From NCBI RefSeq assembly GCF_905475345.1, contig NC_066603.1, positions 3,366,501-3,430,500 of the forward strand: a stretch of 64,000 bases of DNA, read 5' to 3'. Position 1 is the stretch's first letter. Every line of letters begins with the position of its first letter. The translations under genes were made by a program, and so were the position numbers. Below the pieces are notes generated by a model. The model did no database searches. It saw only the letters and a list, made by a program, of their open reading frames with translations, and was not told where the DNA came from. The DNA comes from Vespula vulgaris. Taxonomy: Eukaryota > Arthropoda > Insecta > Hymenoptera > Vespidae. Below, piece by piece: positions 45,721 to 57,490 of the stretch.

Positions 45721-47200
45721 CTCTGTATGTGTATGTAATATCGTATTTTGGTCTCGAGAGAAAAAGAGAGAAGTATTCTACCTTTTTCTTTTTCCAGGAA
45801 GGAAATATTGAAGAAGGGGAGACACGAAGAGAAAGATTAACGTGTATATATGTGTGTGTGTGTGTGTGTGTAAGTGGAGGAGGGATGTATATATATGTCT
45901 CTGTACGAGATAGGTGGTAATTGGTGAGGAAACAAGATCGTACACCTGCAATGCTTTACGATGACTTTTTCTATTCCTTTCACGATACAAAAGCTATAGG
46001 TATATATGTGTATGTGTGTATACGTATGTACGTGTTTATATATATATATACACATATGTGTATTCGTGTGTTTGTGTATATATATATATATATCACAGAA
46101 AGGAAACGAGAAAAGGTTGCCGAAGGAAATTAAAAGCTTCACCCTTTACCTCTTCCTTCTTCTCCTTCTTCTTTTTCTTATTTTCTCTTTTCTTTTTTTT
46201 TTTTCTTTTCATCGTGTAAATGTATGTGTGTGTATTCGCGTACATGTATTTTTTTTTCTTCTTTTTTTTCTTTCCTTTTTTTTTTTCTTTTTCAAATCCA
46301 CAAATACAATTAACGTACTTACGATCCCTCCTAATTCTTTTCAGAATTATTCCAGCTTTTCCCGCGTTAAAACGTTCCTTTCGATTATCCTACCGGATGA
46401 GAAGTAGTTTCACGAAAAGTCACTAATTAAATTGCTTGATTAACGTTAATAATTATTCCACAAGTTTCCGGGATCGTTGATGCAGTCTTCGTTACTTTTC
46501 TCTGCTTTTCATTTCTTCCTTTCTTATTTTCATCCATCCATCCTTCCTTCCTTCCTTCCTTCCTTCTTTCCTTCCTTCCTTCCTTCCTTCCTTTCATCCT
46601 TCCTTCATCTTCTTCCTTCTTATTATTTACGAACGTTGAAATGTGCAAGGAAATCTAAAGGAGGATCTTAAATTTTGTTTATTTCCAAGACGATGAATAA
46701 AGAGATAGAATTTATTATCATATCTTTATATTCTTTATTTTATTATTAATTTCAATTCTCCGTAGATATTTCTTTCGTAATTCGTTTTATTTCTTGTTAT
46801 CAACCATCGTAGTTCTTATCATTATCGGAGAATTATTAATTTATATTGCGAACGCGAATATATCCTATTCTTTTCTTTTCTTTTCTTTTCTTTTCTTTTC
46901 TTTTTCTTTCTTCTTCCTTTATTATTCGTTTTTTCCTTTCTTCGTATTTTTTCTTTCTTTCATCTCTCTTTTTGTTTTGTTGTATTCTATTCTTTTCTTT
47001 TTTTCTTCTTTTTTCTTTTCTTTCTTTTTTTTTTTTGTAAAATCCACATACTTTGTCGGATATAAACGCGAGTGCATTTTGAACGAATATTTTACAACAA
47101 AACGTTTTGTTTGTTCGGTTCGTGAGTTTCTTTCTTTCTCGTTAAATACGAAATAATAATTGATTTTATGTGATGGTCCATTCTAACGTTTAATGAAATC
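45720..47200. other. Polypyrimidine and microsatellite stretch
   Basis: (GT)n at 45851-45870, (TA)n at 46077-46092, T-rich runs at 46190-46290, (ATCC)/(TTCC)n at 46532-46606, (TTTTC)n at 46869-46901 and T-rich sequence to 47035. Brief complex patches lie at 45900-45990, 46305-46480 and 47040-47130. Open frames are Phe/Leu/Ser- or Tyr/Val-rich artefacts. Confidence 0.7.
46532..46606. repeat. (TTCC)n tetranucleotide tract
   Basis: CATCCATCCATCC runs into CTTCCTTCC repeats with one CTTT variant, about 75 bases. Confidence 0.95.
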
Positions 47201-48560
47201 GTAGGTAAGGGTGTACGTTGAACGAAAATGATTTAACGTTAAATTGAAATAACTTCGCTGAGAATTCATTCGGAAAATTTCTCCTATTCTCGTATTCAAC
47301 TGTATTTCCATAGTTTTTCTTCTTTTTTCTTTTCTTTTTTTTTTACCGTTCTATTGAACTTCATCTAGTATTATATTAAAAATGTTGATAATTGATTCTG
47401 GTACCATTGTATTCTTTTAAACAATTATACGTTGGAATACTAACAATATGAAGCGTGTATAGCGTATGAAAAAAAAATGAAAGAGAAAACATAAAAAAAA
47501 AATAAATAAATAAATATTATTCTTCGTTTTCCGACTTCCATAAATTATTAAATTTATTTAAATTTATTTCGAATATTCGTCGATGTTCGAGCGTATATTT
47601 TACGTCAAGAAATGTTTTTAAATGAAAGTTTGAAAATTTTTAATAATTTCACAAATATATTGAATAACGACAACACCAATGTCCTTATGTTTATACGTAT
47701 ATATAAAGGAAAAACAAAAAAAAATGAAAAACGAAAGAAAATTTTTGTTACACTTTTTTTCCAAGTTCTTCGTGACGAGAAATAAATTTAAAAAATATTG
47801 AATATAATATCGAGTTGATCGATGAATAATGTTTCTCAATGTAAAAAGTTTTCAGTATCAAAATTTTCGATATAAAAAATATTGTAAAATGATATATATT
47901 CACGTAGAAAATATTAAACGTTTTCTTTTTCTTTTTTTTTTTTTTTTGATAAAACAATATTAAGAAATAAAATTTCTTTTGATTTGGATACAAATATTAT
48001 TCTTTTACTTGGATGTTAAATTTACTTGGAAAAATTTGTAAACAGAAAGAAATATTACATAGCGTTATTTATTTAGTTATATGATAGCGAGCATGTTTGG
48101 ATAAAAAAAGAATTACTGTGACATTATTTATATAGATATAAAGTATGAAAGAATATTTTTCGAAAAGAAAAAAATGAAATAAAAAAAAATAACTATAGCA
48201 TCCGTTGTTTGTTTAAATATAAACAAAATTCAATAAAAAATAATAATATCATTTATTGAAATATAAACTATTAGAAACGTCGATATTATTTATTGGTCAA
48301 TCCGATAAAAACACATGATATATATAAACATTATATATACAAATATATATTATATATATTATATTCATATATATATATATTACATATATACATACATATA
48401 TATATATATATATGTAAATGTGAACATTTTTTATCTATTTGATATCAATAATACGAAGTATTAGTTTGGTCCCAACCTTTTTAGTATATATATATATATA
48501 TATATATGTATTATATATAAATATATATATATATATATATTTACAGAATAAAGTACAAAA
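47200..48560. other. AT-rich noncoding stretch
   Basis: A/T-rich with A7-A10 and T9-T16 runs, and several (AT)n runs at 48316-48416 and 48486-48540. No gene. Confidence 0.65.
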
Positions 48561-49330
48561 ATGTCTGATTATTTTCACTTCAATGAATACGAAATACCCT
48601 GGTTATAAAAAATTTTCAAAGAATATCGTTCGACGTTATTCGTTTTATCGGAACGACATCGCTTCGGTATATCCAGTCAGCCTCAGCATTAACGAACTTC
48701 GTAGCCGTACTACGGTAAGGAAGTTTAGTAAATTTTACATGCACCTTCAGTCACGTTGGTACGTCTTTAAATATTTAAAGCCCGGAACTTCGGCTACTTC
48801 GGCGTTTTAGAATGTAATTTAAGTATTCCTCGCTTTAACGCCAGAGGAGAAACTTGTTCGTAACGAAACAAGCGAGAAATGGACAAAAAAGAAAAAGAAA
48901 AAAAAAAGAAAGAAAGAAAGAAAGAAAAAAGAAAAAAGAATGAAGGAAGGAAGCAAAAGAGAAGTAAATTAACAAAAAAAAAGAAAGAAAAAAGAAAAAA
49001 GTGTATACGAGTATACACGAAATGATGATTAAATGTAAGTATCGATAAGAAAATTTTCGATAAATCGCATAAACGTCGTTCTGTCATCAAAGAAGATCAT
49101 AACGTTAACGTTAACATCAACGATTATATACGATCTAGTTCAGGTACCGAGAGATAAACTTTCGTCGAGTGTAATGCAAGATAATTACGCACAGTAGAAG
49201 GGTAGTTTCGGGTTTATCGATCGTACGAAATTCAACGAAGTTGAAAGCAGCTAACTCTGAACGACGATATCGATCCTTGTCTTACAAGGAGATATCTAAA
49301 TCATGAATTAGTTTGAAACGACGTCGAGGA
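48560..49330. other. Complex island with a plus-strand open frame
   Basis: 48583-48810 is a plus frame of 75 codons plus stop, beginning MNTKYPGYKKFSKNIV. It has normal composition, with a donor-like ACG|GTAAGG at 48713-48719. 49080-49310 is complex and holds the palindrome AACGTTAACGTT (49101-49112). A purine-rich block lies between (48880-49005). No family is recognised, and the frame may be fortuitous. Confidence 0.3.
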
Positions 49331-49439
49331 TGATAAGAAGGATTTGAAAAGGAATATAGTTTTATCTGTTTGTTTCAATGATATATGATATAATATGATA
49401 TGATATTGTTTATTTAAATTTAAACGTGAAATATTTTTT

Positions 49440-49865
49440 TATAATATATATATATGTATTATTATATATATTTTTATATTAAATATCTTTTTATAAGAAT
49501 ATTATATAAATATTATTTCGATTTAACGTCAAATAATGATATTATGTAAAGTAACGTTTTACAGTTCATCGTGATATTAAATTACGGGTATTAAAATTAT
49601 TATATATTAACTAATTAAATATTATATAAATTATTATATTATTTAATTATTTATATTATTAAATTACTTATATTATTATATATTAAATAATTTAATATTA
49701 AAATATTAAATTATGGGTATTAAAATTATTATATATATTTTTATAATAAATATTGTTTTATAAGAATATATATATATATAAATATTATTTCGATTTAACG
49801 TCAAATAATGATCTATGTAAAGTAATGTTTAACAGTTTATCGTGATATTAAATTACAGGTGAATG
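49440..49865. repeat. Degenerate duplication, 272-bp period
   Basis: TATTATTTCGATTTAACGTC with flanking TAAGAATAT...AAATAATGAT and GTAAAGTAAtGTTtaACAGTTtATCGTGATATTAAATTAC occurs at 49511-49588 and again at 49783-49857. AT-rich sequence fills the interval. Confidence 0.85.
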
Positions 49866-50122
49866 CAATGTAAAAAAAAAATAAATAAATAAATAAATAA
49901 ATGAGTGCTTAAGAAGACAAAGAGATATGAGAGAGATAGAAATAAAGATAGATAGATAGATAAATAGATAGATAGAGAGAGAGAGAGAAAGAGAGAGAGA
50001 GAAAGAGAGTATGGCGAAATATTTTTAGAGAAACGCATTAAATCGTAATGAAAACTACTACTACAACTATTCGAATTTAAATACTATCCTACGTTTCTCT
50101 CGTTTATCCATTAAAAAAAAAA

Positions 50123-50153
<31 letters not shown>

Positions 50154-50240
50154 ACGTTCTCGAACATATTTGCTGGTTTCATTGAAACATTGTTTTCTTT
50201 CTCTTTTCTATGTTTCTCAAAGCTTGCATTCGTTCTACGT
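49865..50240. repeat. (AAAT)n, (GATA)n, (GA)n and second (AAAT)n tracts
   Basis: (AAAT)n at 49879-49902, (GATA)n at about 49949-49975 running into GA repeats to about 50008, and (AAAT)n at 50120-50154. Brief ordinary sequence lies between and after. Confidence 0.9.
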
Positions 50241-50342
50241 CAGAATGAAACGAAATGTAACGTAACGTAATGTAACGAAACGAAACGAAACGAAACGCGA
50301 ACGAAATGAAACGAAACGAAATGAGATGCAATGGAATGGAAT
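50240..50342. repeat. Pentanucleotide (CGAAA)n-type tract
   Basis: Units ACGAA/ACGTA/ATGAA/ATGGA succeed one another with a strict 5-base step for about 100 bases. The best run (ACGAAACGAAACGAAACG) is near 50277-50295. It is an unusual CpG-containing microsatellite. Confidence 0.88.
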
Positions 50343-50738
50343 TACACTTAAATTAAAATTCGACGTTAGAACCTATCGGAATAATAAATTCATCGAGTAT
50401 AATCTTACCAGTTAAGTGGAAGCTTAATTTCTTTTTTCTTTTTTTTTTTCTTTTCCATTTTCTTCTCTTTTCTTTTCTGACTATTTTTCTTCTTTCGCTC
50501 AACACGAAATTCTTAGCGAAATATCTCGTGGTTAAATCTTTAATAGTACGGATACGTAGCTCGAAGTTAACGTCTCTTTCGTAAATCAAATGCAGAGATT
50601 TTTATTAAAGAGGAACGCGTAATAAGCTGTACGTAAACATAAAAGCTCCATGAAATTGGATTTTCAATGAGAATAATGTCGAGTCACTTATTAAAAATGG
50701 TTCTATACGACAGAAGCACAAATAATATCTACATATAT

Positions 50739-50740
<2 letters not shown>
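50342..50740. other. Noncoding stretch
   Basis: A T-rich pyrimidine run at 50428-50480. The rest is moderately complex, with no supportable frame. Confidence 0.55.
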
Positions 50741-50782
<42 letters not shown>

Positions 50783-51420
50783 TGCTTACAATTTTTTAAT
50801 TTATATCTGTTTCATAATACAGAATGAGAAACATTTTAATGAAAACGATCATACCTCTTCGTCGTTTTTGTATGTACGAAAAAAATTCTATGAAAAAAAA
50901 AAAGAAAAAAAAATGTAGAATGAAAATTATACGTATATATCTATCGTATATAAATATAGAATGAATAAATATATATATATATACATATAAATTATATATA
51001 TATATTTCTATGTTACTATATAATTATATATAATTTATATTATATAATTTATATACACATTTATTTATGAGATTATTATGTAATATATGTAAACACAAAG
51101 AAGTAGATAATGCTAAAAGTAGATTACAAAATAATTACTTCCAATGTGTATAGATACTATATATGTAATAATAACATAATATAAATATATGTATGTATAT
51201 ATATCTATATATATATATTATATATATATAATATATTATAGATAATTATAGATATATTATTAGATACATATAGATCATAGATAATATATTATAATATATA
51301 TATATATGTATGTATGTATATGTGTGCTATATATATGTATATATAAATCACAATATAAAGTAATCGAATATCTTTTCGTAGACTTTGAGTTTACGAAAGA
51401 ATAAATTTTATCATTGACTT
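50740..51420. repeat. AT-dinucleotide-rich block
   Basis: (AT)n at 50743-50780, then dense imperfect ATATAT, TAATATAT and GTATGTATAT units, especially 50935-51060 and 51170-51345. No gene. Confidence 0.85.
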
Positions 51421-51870
51421 AAGAATCACTATCTAATCTCTAAATCGAGCTTCGACAAAAACCACGTTAATGTATTAGTAACATATTCAAAGATACCTTT
51501 ACGAATTAACATTCGCATTGATACGTATCGAACAGAATGAAAACGAAATACAAATAGGAAAAAAGAATAAAAAGTAAAAAAAAAAAAAAGAAGAAAGAAA
51601 TTAAACAAAAAATAAAAAAACATAGCAAGATAGATAGTAAACAAAATAAACGAGTATAATCAAGGATATGAAAGAATTCGTTCGATCGAATGCAAATTTT
51701 CGATTTTCAAAATAAAGAGGAGAATTTCAATATATCTAAGATAAAAACGAAAAGAAAATTATAATGGTAATTATTACGTATATCGAAAAAATGATATCAA
51801 GAAGGAAAAGGTAAAAGGTAATAAGTAAAAAAGTAAAAGGTAAAAGATGAAGGGGGAATGATGAAAGACG
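51420..51870. other. A-rich noncoding stretch
   Basis: A-rich (51575-51625), and GTAAAAG-type short repeats near 51810-51850. The minus frame 51429-51644 is Phe-rich and not credible. Confidence 0.6.
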
Positions 51871-52135
51871 AGTAGTATGAAACGTAATAACTGTGCCGCT
51901 AAAAATTCATAAAAATTACGGTAGTCGGTTAAGTCGAAGTCGTGCTACCAGAAATCGTTTATGAAAGGAAACCAGTGGAGTTAGCTGGTCGTAGCTTCTC
52001 GAGCATTCAAGAAGTTTCCTTTACCTAATGCGAACGGTAATTTCTCTTCCTGGGAGTCGTCTTCCAACCTTCTAGCTTCAACCCAAACCCGCTTAACTCG
52101 TTCTCTTTCTCTTATATTCTCTTTCTCTATCTATT

Positions 52136-52166
<31 letters not shown>

Positions 52167-52210
52167 CGTTTTCTCTCTCGATCCAGTTTCAAAGGACACG
52201 AACTACTTAT
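51870..52210. other. Complex island upstream of the 267-bp array
   Basis: Non-repetitive, higher-GC sequence at 51880-52090, then pyrimidine-rich with (TTTC)n at 52144-52166. It ends where the tandem array begins. No recognised gene. Confidence 0.45.
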
Positions 52211-53203
52211 TTAGCTGCAATGACGCTCGTAAAAGAAAGAAAAGGAATATTTATTACGCTAAAACGTATAGACGTTAATTTTGTAATCAATTTTATGTAA
52301 TGAGTTATATAGAAATGTTAGAAATTAAAAGAGAAAATTAATCGAAAGAAAGTCTCATAGGAATATATAAATTTGTAAAGTAATAGATAATTCGTTGATA
52401 CGATGACGATGATAATTATTATGAAATTGACGTGAATGAAAATGATCGATAATGAAATTTATTATATGAATGATTGTTTAGCTGCAATGACGTTTGGGAA
52501 AGAAAGAAAAGGAATGTTTATTACGCTAAAACGTATAGACGTTAATTTTGTAATCAATTTTATGTAATGAGTTATATAGAAATGTTAGAAATTAAAAGAG
52601 AAAATTAATCGAAAGAAAGTCTCATAGGAATATATAAATTTGTAAAGTAATAGATAATTCGTTGATACGATGACGATGATAATTATTATGAAATTGACGC
52701 GAATGAAAATGATCGATAATGAAATTTATTATATGAATGATTGTTTAGCTGCAATGACGTTTGGGAAAGAAAGAAAAGGAATGTTTATTACGCTAAAACG
52801 TATAGACGTTAATTTTGTAATCAATTTTATGTAATGAGTTATATAGAAATGTTAGAAATTAAAAGAGAAAATTAATCGAAAGAAAGTCTCATAGGAATAT
52901 ATAAATTTGTAAAGTAATAGATAATTCGTTGATAGGATGACGATGATAATTATTATGAAATTGACGCGAATGAAAATGATCGATAATGAAATTTATTATA
53001 TGAATGATTGTTTAGCTGCAATGACGTTTGGGAAAGAAAGAAAAGGAATGTTTATTACGCTAAAACGTATAGACGTTAATTTTATAATCAATTTTATGTA
53101 ATGAGTTATATAGAAATGTTAGAAATTAAAAGAGAAAATTAATCGAAAGAAAGTCTCATAGGAATATATAAATTTAAAAAGTAATAGATGATTCATTGAT
53201 ACG
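52211..53203. repeat. Tandem array of a 267-bp unit, ~3.7 copies
   Basis: TTAGCTGCAATGACG begins copies at 52211, 52478, 52745 and 53012, each exactly 267 bases after the last. Copies are nearly identical over their full length. I see differences such as GACGTGAATG versus GACGCGAATG, GATACG versus GATAGG, TTTGTAATC versus TTTATAATC, and a divergent 20 bases at the start of copy 1 (CTCGTAAAAG versus TTTGGGAAAG). Copy 4 stops after about 190 bases. The unit has no long open frame. High identity and fixed spacing imply recent amplification. Confidence 0.97.
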
Positions 53204-53989
53204 AAAGTATATCAGTCGTCATGAAAGTGTTTTAAAAATAAAAACTATGAAAACTTGAATTTATCGAGGTAAGCACTTAAAAAAGAATAGAATGGAAATA
53301 TTTTATACATTTTGAAGAGAAGATATTCGTCTATATATTAAAAAAAAAAGAAAAAGAAAAAAGGAAAAAAAAAGAACTCTTATCTCAGTAATTAATTATC
53401 TTAACTCCTTTAAAAATTCTTCCTTACGGAAAAGATTTTCTTTCAAACTTTTTTTCTCTTTATTATTGAGCAACGAAAAGATACTAATTACTACGATTCT
53501 ATGTAATATAATAATACAATATCAATATTAATACCGTTATAATCATAACGTTATATATAATAATAAAATTATAACATTGATATAAAAATACTAATGTTAA
53601 TATTATTCTTGTAAAAAAACAACCAAAAAAAAAGAAAAGAAGACTAAAGAAAATGTCATCTTTCTTAAATATAAATATTGATATAAAATAAAATGACACG
53701 TTCTTATATAGACCTATGTGCTTATACCACATTGGCAATTGACATACGTATTACAGACCCATTATAGCTTTCAAAATTCCTAGATTTCGAAGGTATAGAG
53801 TCTGAGCTTGAAAGGACGTTTCAAAATCTCGACAGTGAAATTTTCAATCTCCGATCGAACGGGAAGCACCATATACACATACATACACACACACACACAT
53901 ATACATAAATATATATATATATATATATACACGCACTCACACGTATATTTATATACGATAGTATATCTATAAGTTTAAACGAGAAAAAG

Positions 53990-54032
<43 letters not shown>

Positions 54033-54060
54033 AAGAGAAATATAATAATAAAGAGGTTGT
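53204..54060. other. AT-rich noncoding stretch with microsatellites
   Basis: A-rich run at 53340-53375; (CA)n, (AT)n and AC tracts at 53876-53945; (GATA)n at about 54008-54033. No gene. Confidence 0.65.
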
Positions 54061-54414
54061 GTACCATATCGCAGCCAGATTAGAATGGGACGTACCAAGG
54101 CGTGGTAGTATAAATTTGAGAGAATTTAGGATGGCAATGCTTTTTCCATGTCGATTTTCCAATTTCCGATGGAACCCACGAAACGAAATGTCCCTTTGCT
54201 CTTGTGATCATTCGAAAATGTAAAATTGCTATCATTCTATGATAGAAAAGGAAGGAAATAAGGGAACTCGTTCTTCTTCTCTCTCTTTCTCTCTCTCTCT
54301 CTCTCTTGCACTTTTCTTTACCTTTCATCAATTCACTCTTACTTTTTTCTTTTTCTTTTGCGAGAAAGGATTCCGTTGAAAGTTTAACTTCGACTTCGTT
54401 TCAATATATGTATG

Positions 54415-54472
<58 letters not shown>

Positions 54473-54660
54473 CGTTTATATGTTTGAAGAACACGCGTCG
54501 GAACTCTACGAATGAGAAGTTTAGAGAGAAGTTCTCCATGTCGTACAGCTGTCCATCGAATTCCATGCAACCCTCTGAGAATTACGAGACTCGAAAAGCA
54601 TGTTACAGAGGGGGAGAGAGGGATATATTACTTCATATGTTTGACAGACGTTAAGGAATT
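54060..54660. other. Complex patches around (CT)n and (GT)n
   Basis: 54060-54275 and 54475-54640 are complex. (CT)n lies at about 54279-54305 and (GT)n at 54421-54470. No recognised gene. Confidence 0.5.
54421..54470. repeat. (GT)n microsatellite
   Basis: 50 bases of perfect TG alternation, the longest GT/CA tract in the window. Confidence 0.98.
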
Positions 54661-55890
54661 CACATTTCATTGATTGATTTTCATCGGTATTCTATTTCCA
54701 TTTCTTAATGATTTACGTATAGACGTACGCACACATATATGTGTATTTTTTTTTTTACGTATATATTATATGTATGTATGTATATATATATATGTATTAT
54801 ACATATTTTACAGTTTGTATACGTGTATATATTATGTATATAAATTTATTATTTGGTGGAAGAAAATCTTTTTTAAAAGAATATAGCTTGAACATCGAAG
54901 TGAAGATATTCTCGGTTTTGTTTTTTTATGTTTTTTTTTTTTATATTTCTAATGACCATACGATTTTTTTTTTATAAATAATTAGCTAAGACGATCAATC
55001 TTTTTTTGTTCAAGAGAATTATGTCGAATAAGATTGCACGTTTAAATAAAATTGTTAAAAGGTTTTGATTTCTTTTAAAAGAATTGTATACGTTATATTA
55101 TATACGTATATTGTTATATATATATATATATATTATTTTTTTATTAACGATTAGGTTGATTTAATTATTATCAAACTCTCGTCAACTTTTTCTTTCGTCA
55201 AAGAAAATTTTTCGTATAATAGTTTTTAGGTTGGACAAATAAAAATATTTGAACATCTTGATTTTTCAAATAATCTAATCATTCCCATATCTAATGATAT
55301 TCATTATAATGTAATAATTATCTAATCGTACGATAGTTATTATTATCAAACACAACAAATGTATTCTGTTATAAGAAAAAATTTTATTTAAAATACGTTA
55401 AACATCTCCCAATTGAAATATTTCAACATTCTCAATTCTATCATCCACCATTTTTTCCGATATCAATTCTCTCTATGATCATTTTCTATATCAATATTTC
55501 ACAAAAATGAAAACGAAGACATTGAAAATTTCCCAATTACGTCTACAATAAAAGGAACATAAATACCATGAAAGCATATAACGAATTTAATATAATATAA
55601 TTATCAAATCAAATACTTTCGTTCTAATCTCTCTTCAAAAAGGAAATAAACGATGATTAATAACATTGCCCTCTCTCTCTCTCTCTCTTTAAAAAATAAA
55701 CAAAAAAAAAAAAAAAGAAAAGAAATGAGAAAAGAAAAAAGAAAGGAAAAGAAAAAGTTCACGTATATACATAAGGTTATAATTAAAACTTTCGTAAATC
55801 GGATAAAAAGAAAGGGGATAAAAAGAAGAAGAAAAGAAAAAGAAAAAAAGAGAACTGATCAATGAGAGGAAGAAGAAGGAGCATATTATT
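54660..55890. other. AT-rich to purine-rich noncoding stretch
   Basis: Imperfect ATATGTAT units at 54760-54845, T-rich runs at 54925-54975, (TA)n at 55117-55132, then A-rich sequence at 55690-55760 and 55800-55850. No supportable gene. Confidence 0.65.
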
Positions 55891-56097
55891 AGAAGGGACG
55901 TTTAAAAAGGACGAACTTTACGATCTCGCGTAAAGGCATTCCCTATGATTCGAGAGAAGAAGAAAAATGAGAAAGAAAAATAAAAAGAGAGGAAATTAGA
56001 ACGGATTCTCTGTGCAGCGTAGTAAGTCTCCTTCTCATTCCCTCTTGTATAACTAATTAGCGCACGGCAATCGGTTCGTTGTCGACTTTAAGATCTT

Positions 56098-56132
<35 letters not shown>

Positions 56133-56235
56133 TGCTCTCTCGCTCTTTCACAGTGATGCGATTGACTTAAGAAGAGAATGAGTGACTGAGTGAGTGAGTC
56201 AACGAGCAAACGAATAAGTGAGAGTGAGAATGAGA
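55890..56235. other. Complex patches with (CT)n
   Basis: 55890-56090 is partly complex. (CT)n lies at about 56097-56132, then GAGTGAGTGA-type repeats at 56180-56235. No gene. Confidence 0.5.
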
Positions 56236-56238
56236 GAA

Positions 56239-56239
<1 letters not shown>

Positions 56240-56285
<46 letters not shown>

Positions 56286-56302
56286 GAGAGAGAGAGAGAG
56301 AG
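56240..56302. repeat. Compound (AT)n-(GA)n microsatellite
   Basis: About 42 bases of AT alternation pass through CA into about 20 bases of GA repeat. Confidence 0.96.
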
Positions 56303-56760
56303 AATGCAATTTCCGCTTGGTGCTCTGCCGATCCGTATTCCTTCCGCGAGCGAGAACCTTTCAAGATGATTTCCCCGCGAATCACCGTCGTCGCCTAAAC
56401 TCCCGAGCCGCGTTTCGCTTTAATTACCGCGCCTGAGAGAACACACTCCGATTTCTCAGTTTCCTTCTCCCTGTTTTCTCTCTCGTTCTCCTTCTCGTTC
56501 TATTTCCACTTCTATTTCTCTTTCTATTTCACTCTGCGCGTCTCCTTTTTCCACCACTTCACTTTCCGTCGTTCAGTACCACCTTTCCTGCTTGTACTCC
56601 TCTTATTTCACATCTTCGTCATATTTATTTCGTCATTTCTTTAACGTTTATGCGGTGATCTCGACAATCGGATTAATGTAATAATGATAGAGATTATTTG
56701 ATGATTTTGATAATTTTGATTGTTAATTGTTAATAAGAAAATGTGATATATATAGATTTA
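56303..56760. other. GC-rich island grading into pyrimidine-rich sequence
   Basis: 56305-56450 is among the most GC-rich stretches of the window (CCCGCGAATCACCGTCGTCG near 56372), with many CpGs. It then becomes CT-rich to about 56600 and AT-rich after. No frame is recognised. It could be a promoter or regulatory region. Confidence 0.4.
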
Positions 56761-56761
56761 T

Positions 56762-56762
<1 letters not shown>

Positions 56763-56822
<60 letters not shown>
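56763..56822. repeat. Compound (ATAC)n-(AT)n microsatellite
   Basis: ATAC units to about 56788, then (AT)n. It immediately precedes the first copy of the 140-bp core repeat. Confidence 0.96.
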
Positions 56823-56825
<3 letters not shown>

Positions 56826-57298
56826 CTTATTAGGAAGCATACAGTTGATCTTTATAATGTTATCAAAGAATTCATCAAAATGTTCTATTTTAAATCCCTA
56901 AAAAATTCAACTTAGTAATTTTGAATAAAGCGTCATGTCAAACGTGATTTGGAAGATTTCTTTAAAAAAACAAAAAAAAAATACAAATAATAAAATTAAC
57001 GAAAAAAAAGAATAAAGTAAGCCGTGATTTTATATTATAAAAAGATATATATATATATATATAAATATAAACTTCTTATTAGAAAGCATACGTTTGATCT
57101 TCATAATGTCGTCAAAAAATTCATGAAAATGTTTCATATGAAGTCTCGGCAAAATTCAACCTGTTAATTTTAAATAAAGTGTCATGTCAGACGTGACTTA
57201 AAAGATTCCATCATAAAAAGAAAAAGAAAAAAAGGAAGAAAAAAAAATAGTACACTCACGTATACGATGGTCTCATATTACGAAAGGGTTAACATTTG

Positions 57299-57332
<34 letters not shown>

Positions 57333-57490
57333 TATATATAAAATTCTTATTAAGAAGCATACGTTTGATCTTCATAATGTCGTCAAAAAATTCTCGAAAA
57401 TGTTTCATATTAAGTCTCGACAAAATTCAACCTGTTAATTTTAAATAAAGTGTCATGTCAGACGTGACTTAAAAGATTCCATCATAAAAA
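56821..57490. repeat. Three copies of a ~140-bp core with microsatellite linkers
   Basis: Cores start at 56821, 57070 and 57341. Each begins TTCTTATTAgGAAGCATAC and runs through TTGATCTTcATAATGTcgTCAAA, AAATTCAACcTgtTAATTTTaAATAAAG and GTCATGTCAgACGTGAcTT. Copies 2 and 3 are closer to each other than to copy 1. Each core is preceded by a (TA)n tract (copy 3 has (TA)n(CA)n(TA)n) and followed by an A-rich tract. No open frame. Confidence 0.93.

Noticed and set aside
53204..53275. Donor-like GAGGTAAGCAC at 53266
   Set aside because: The upstream frame from the nearest ATG hits a stop after four codons.
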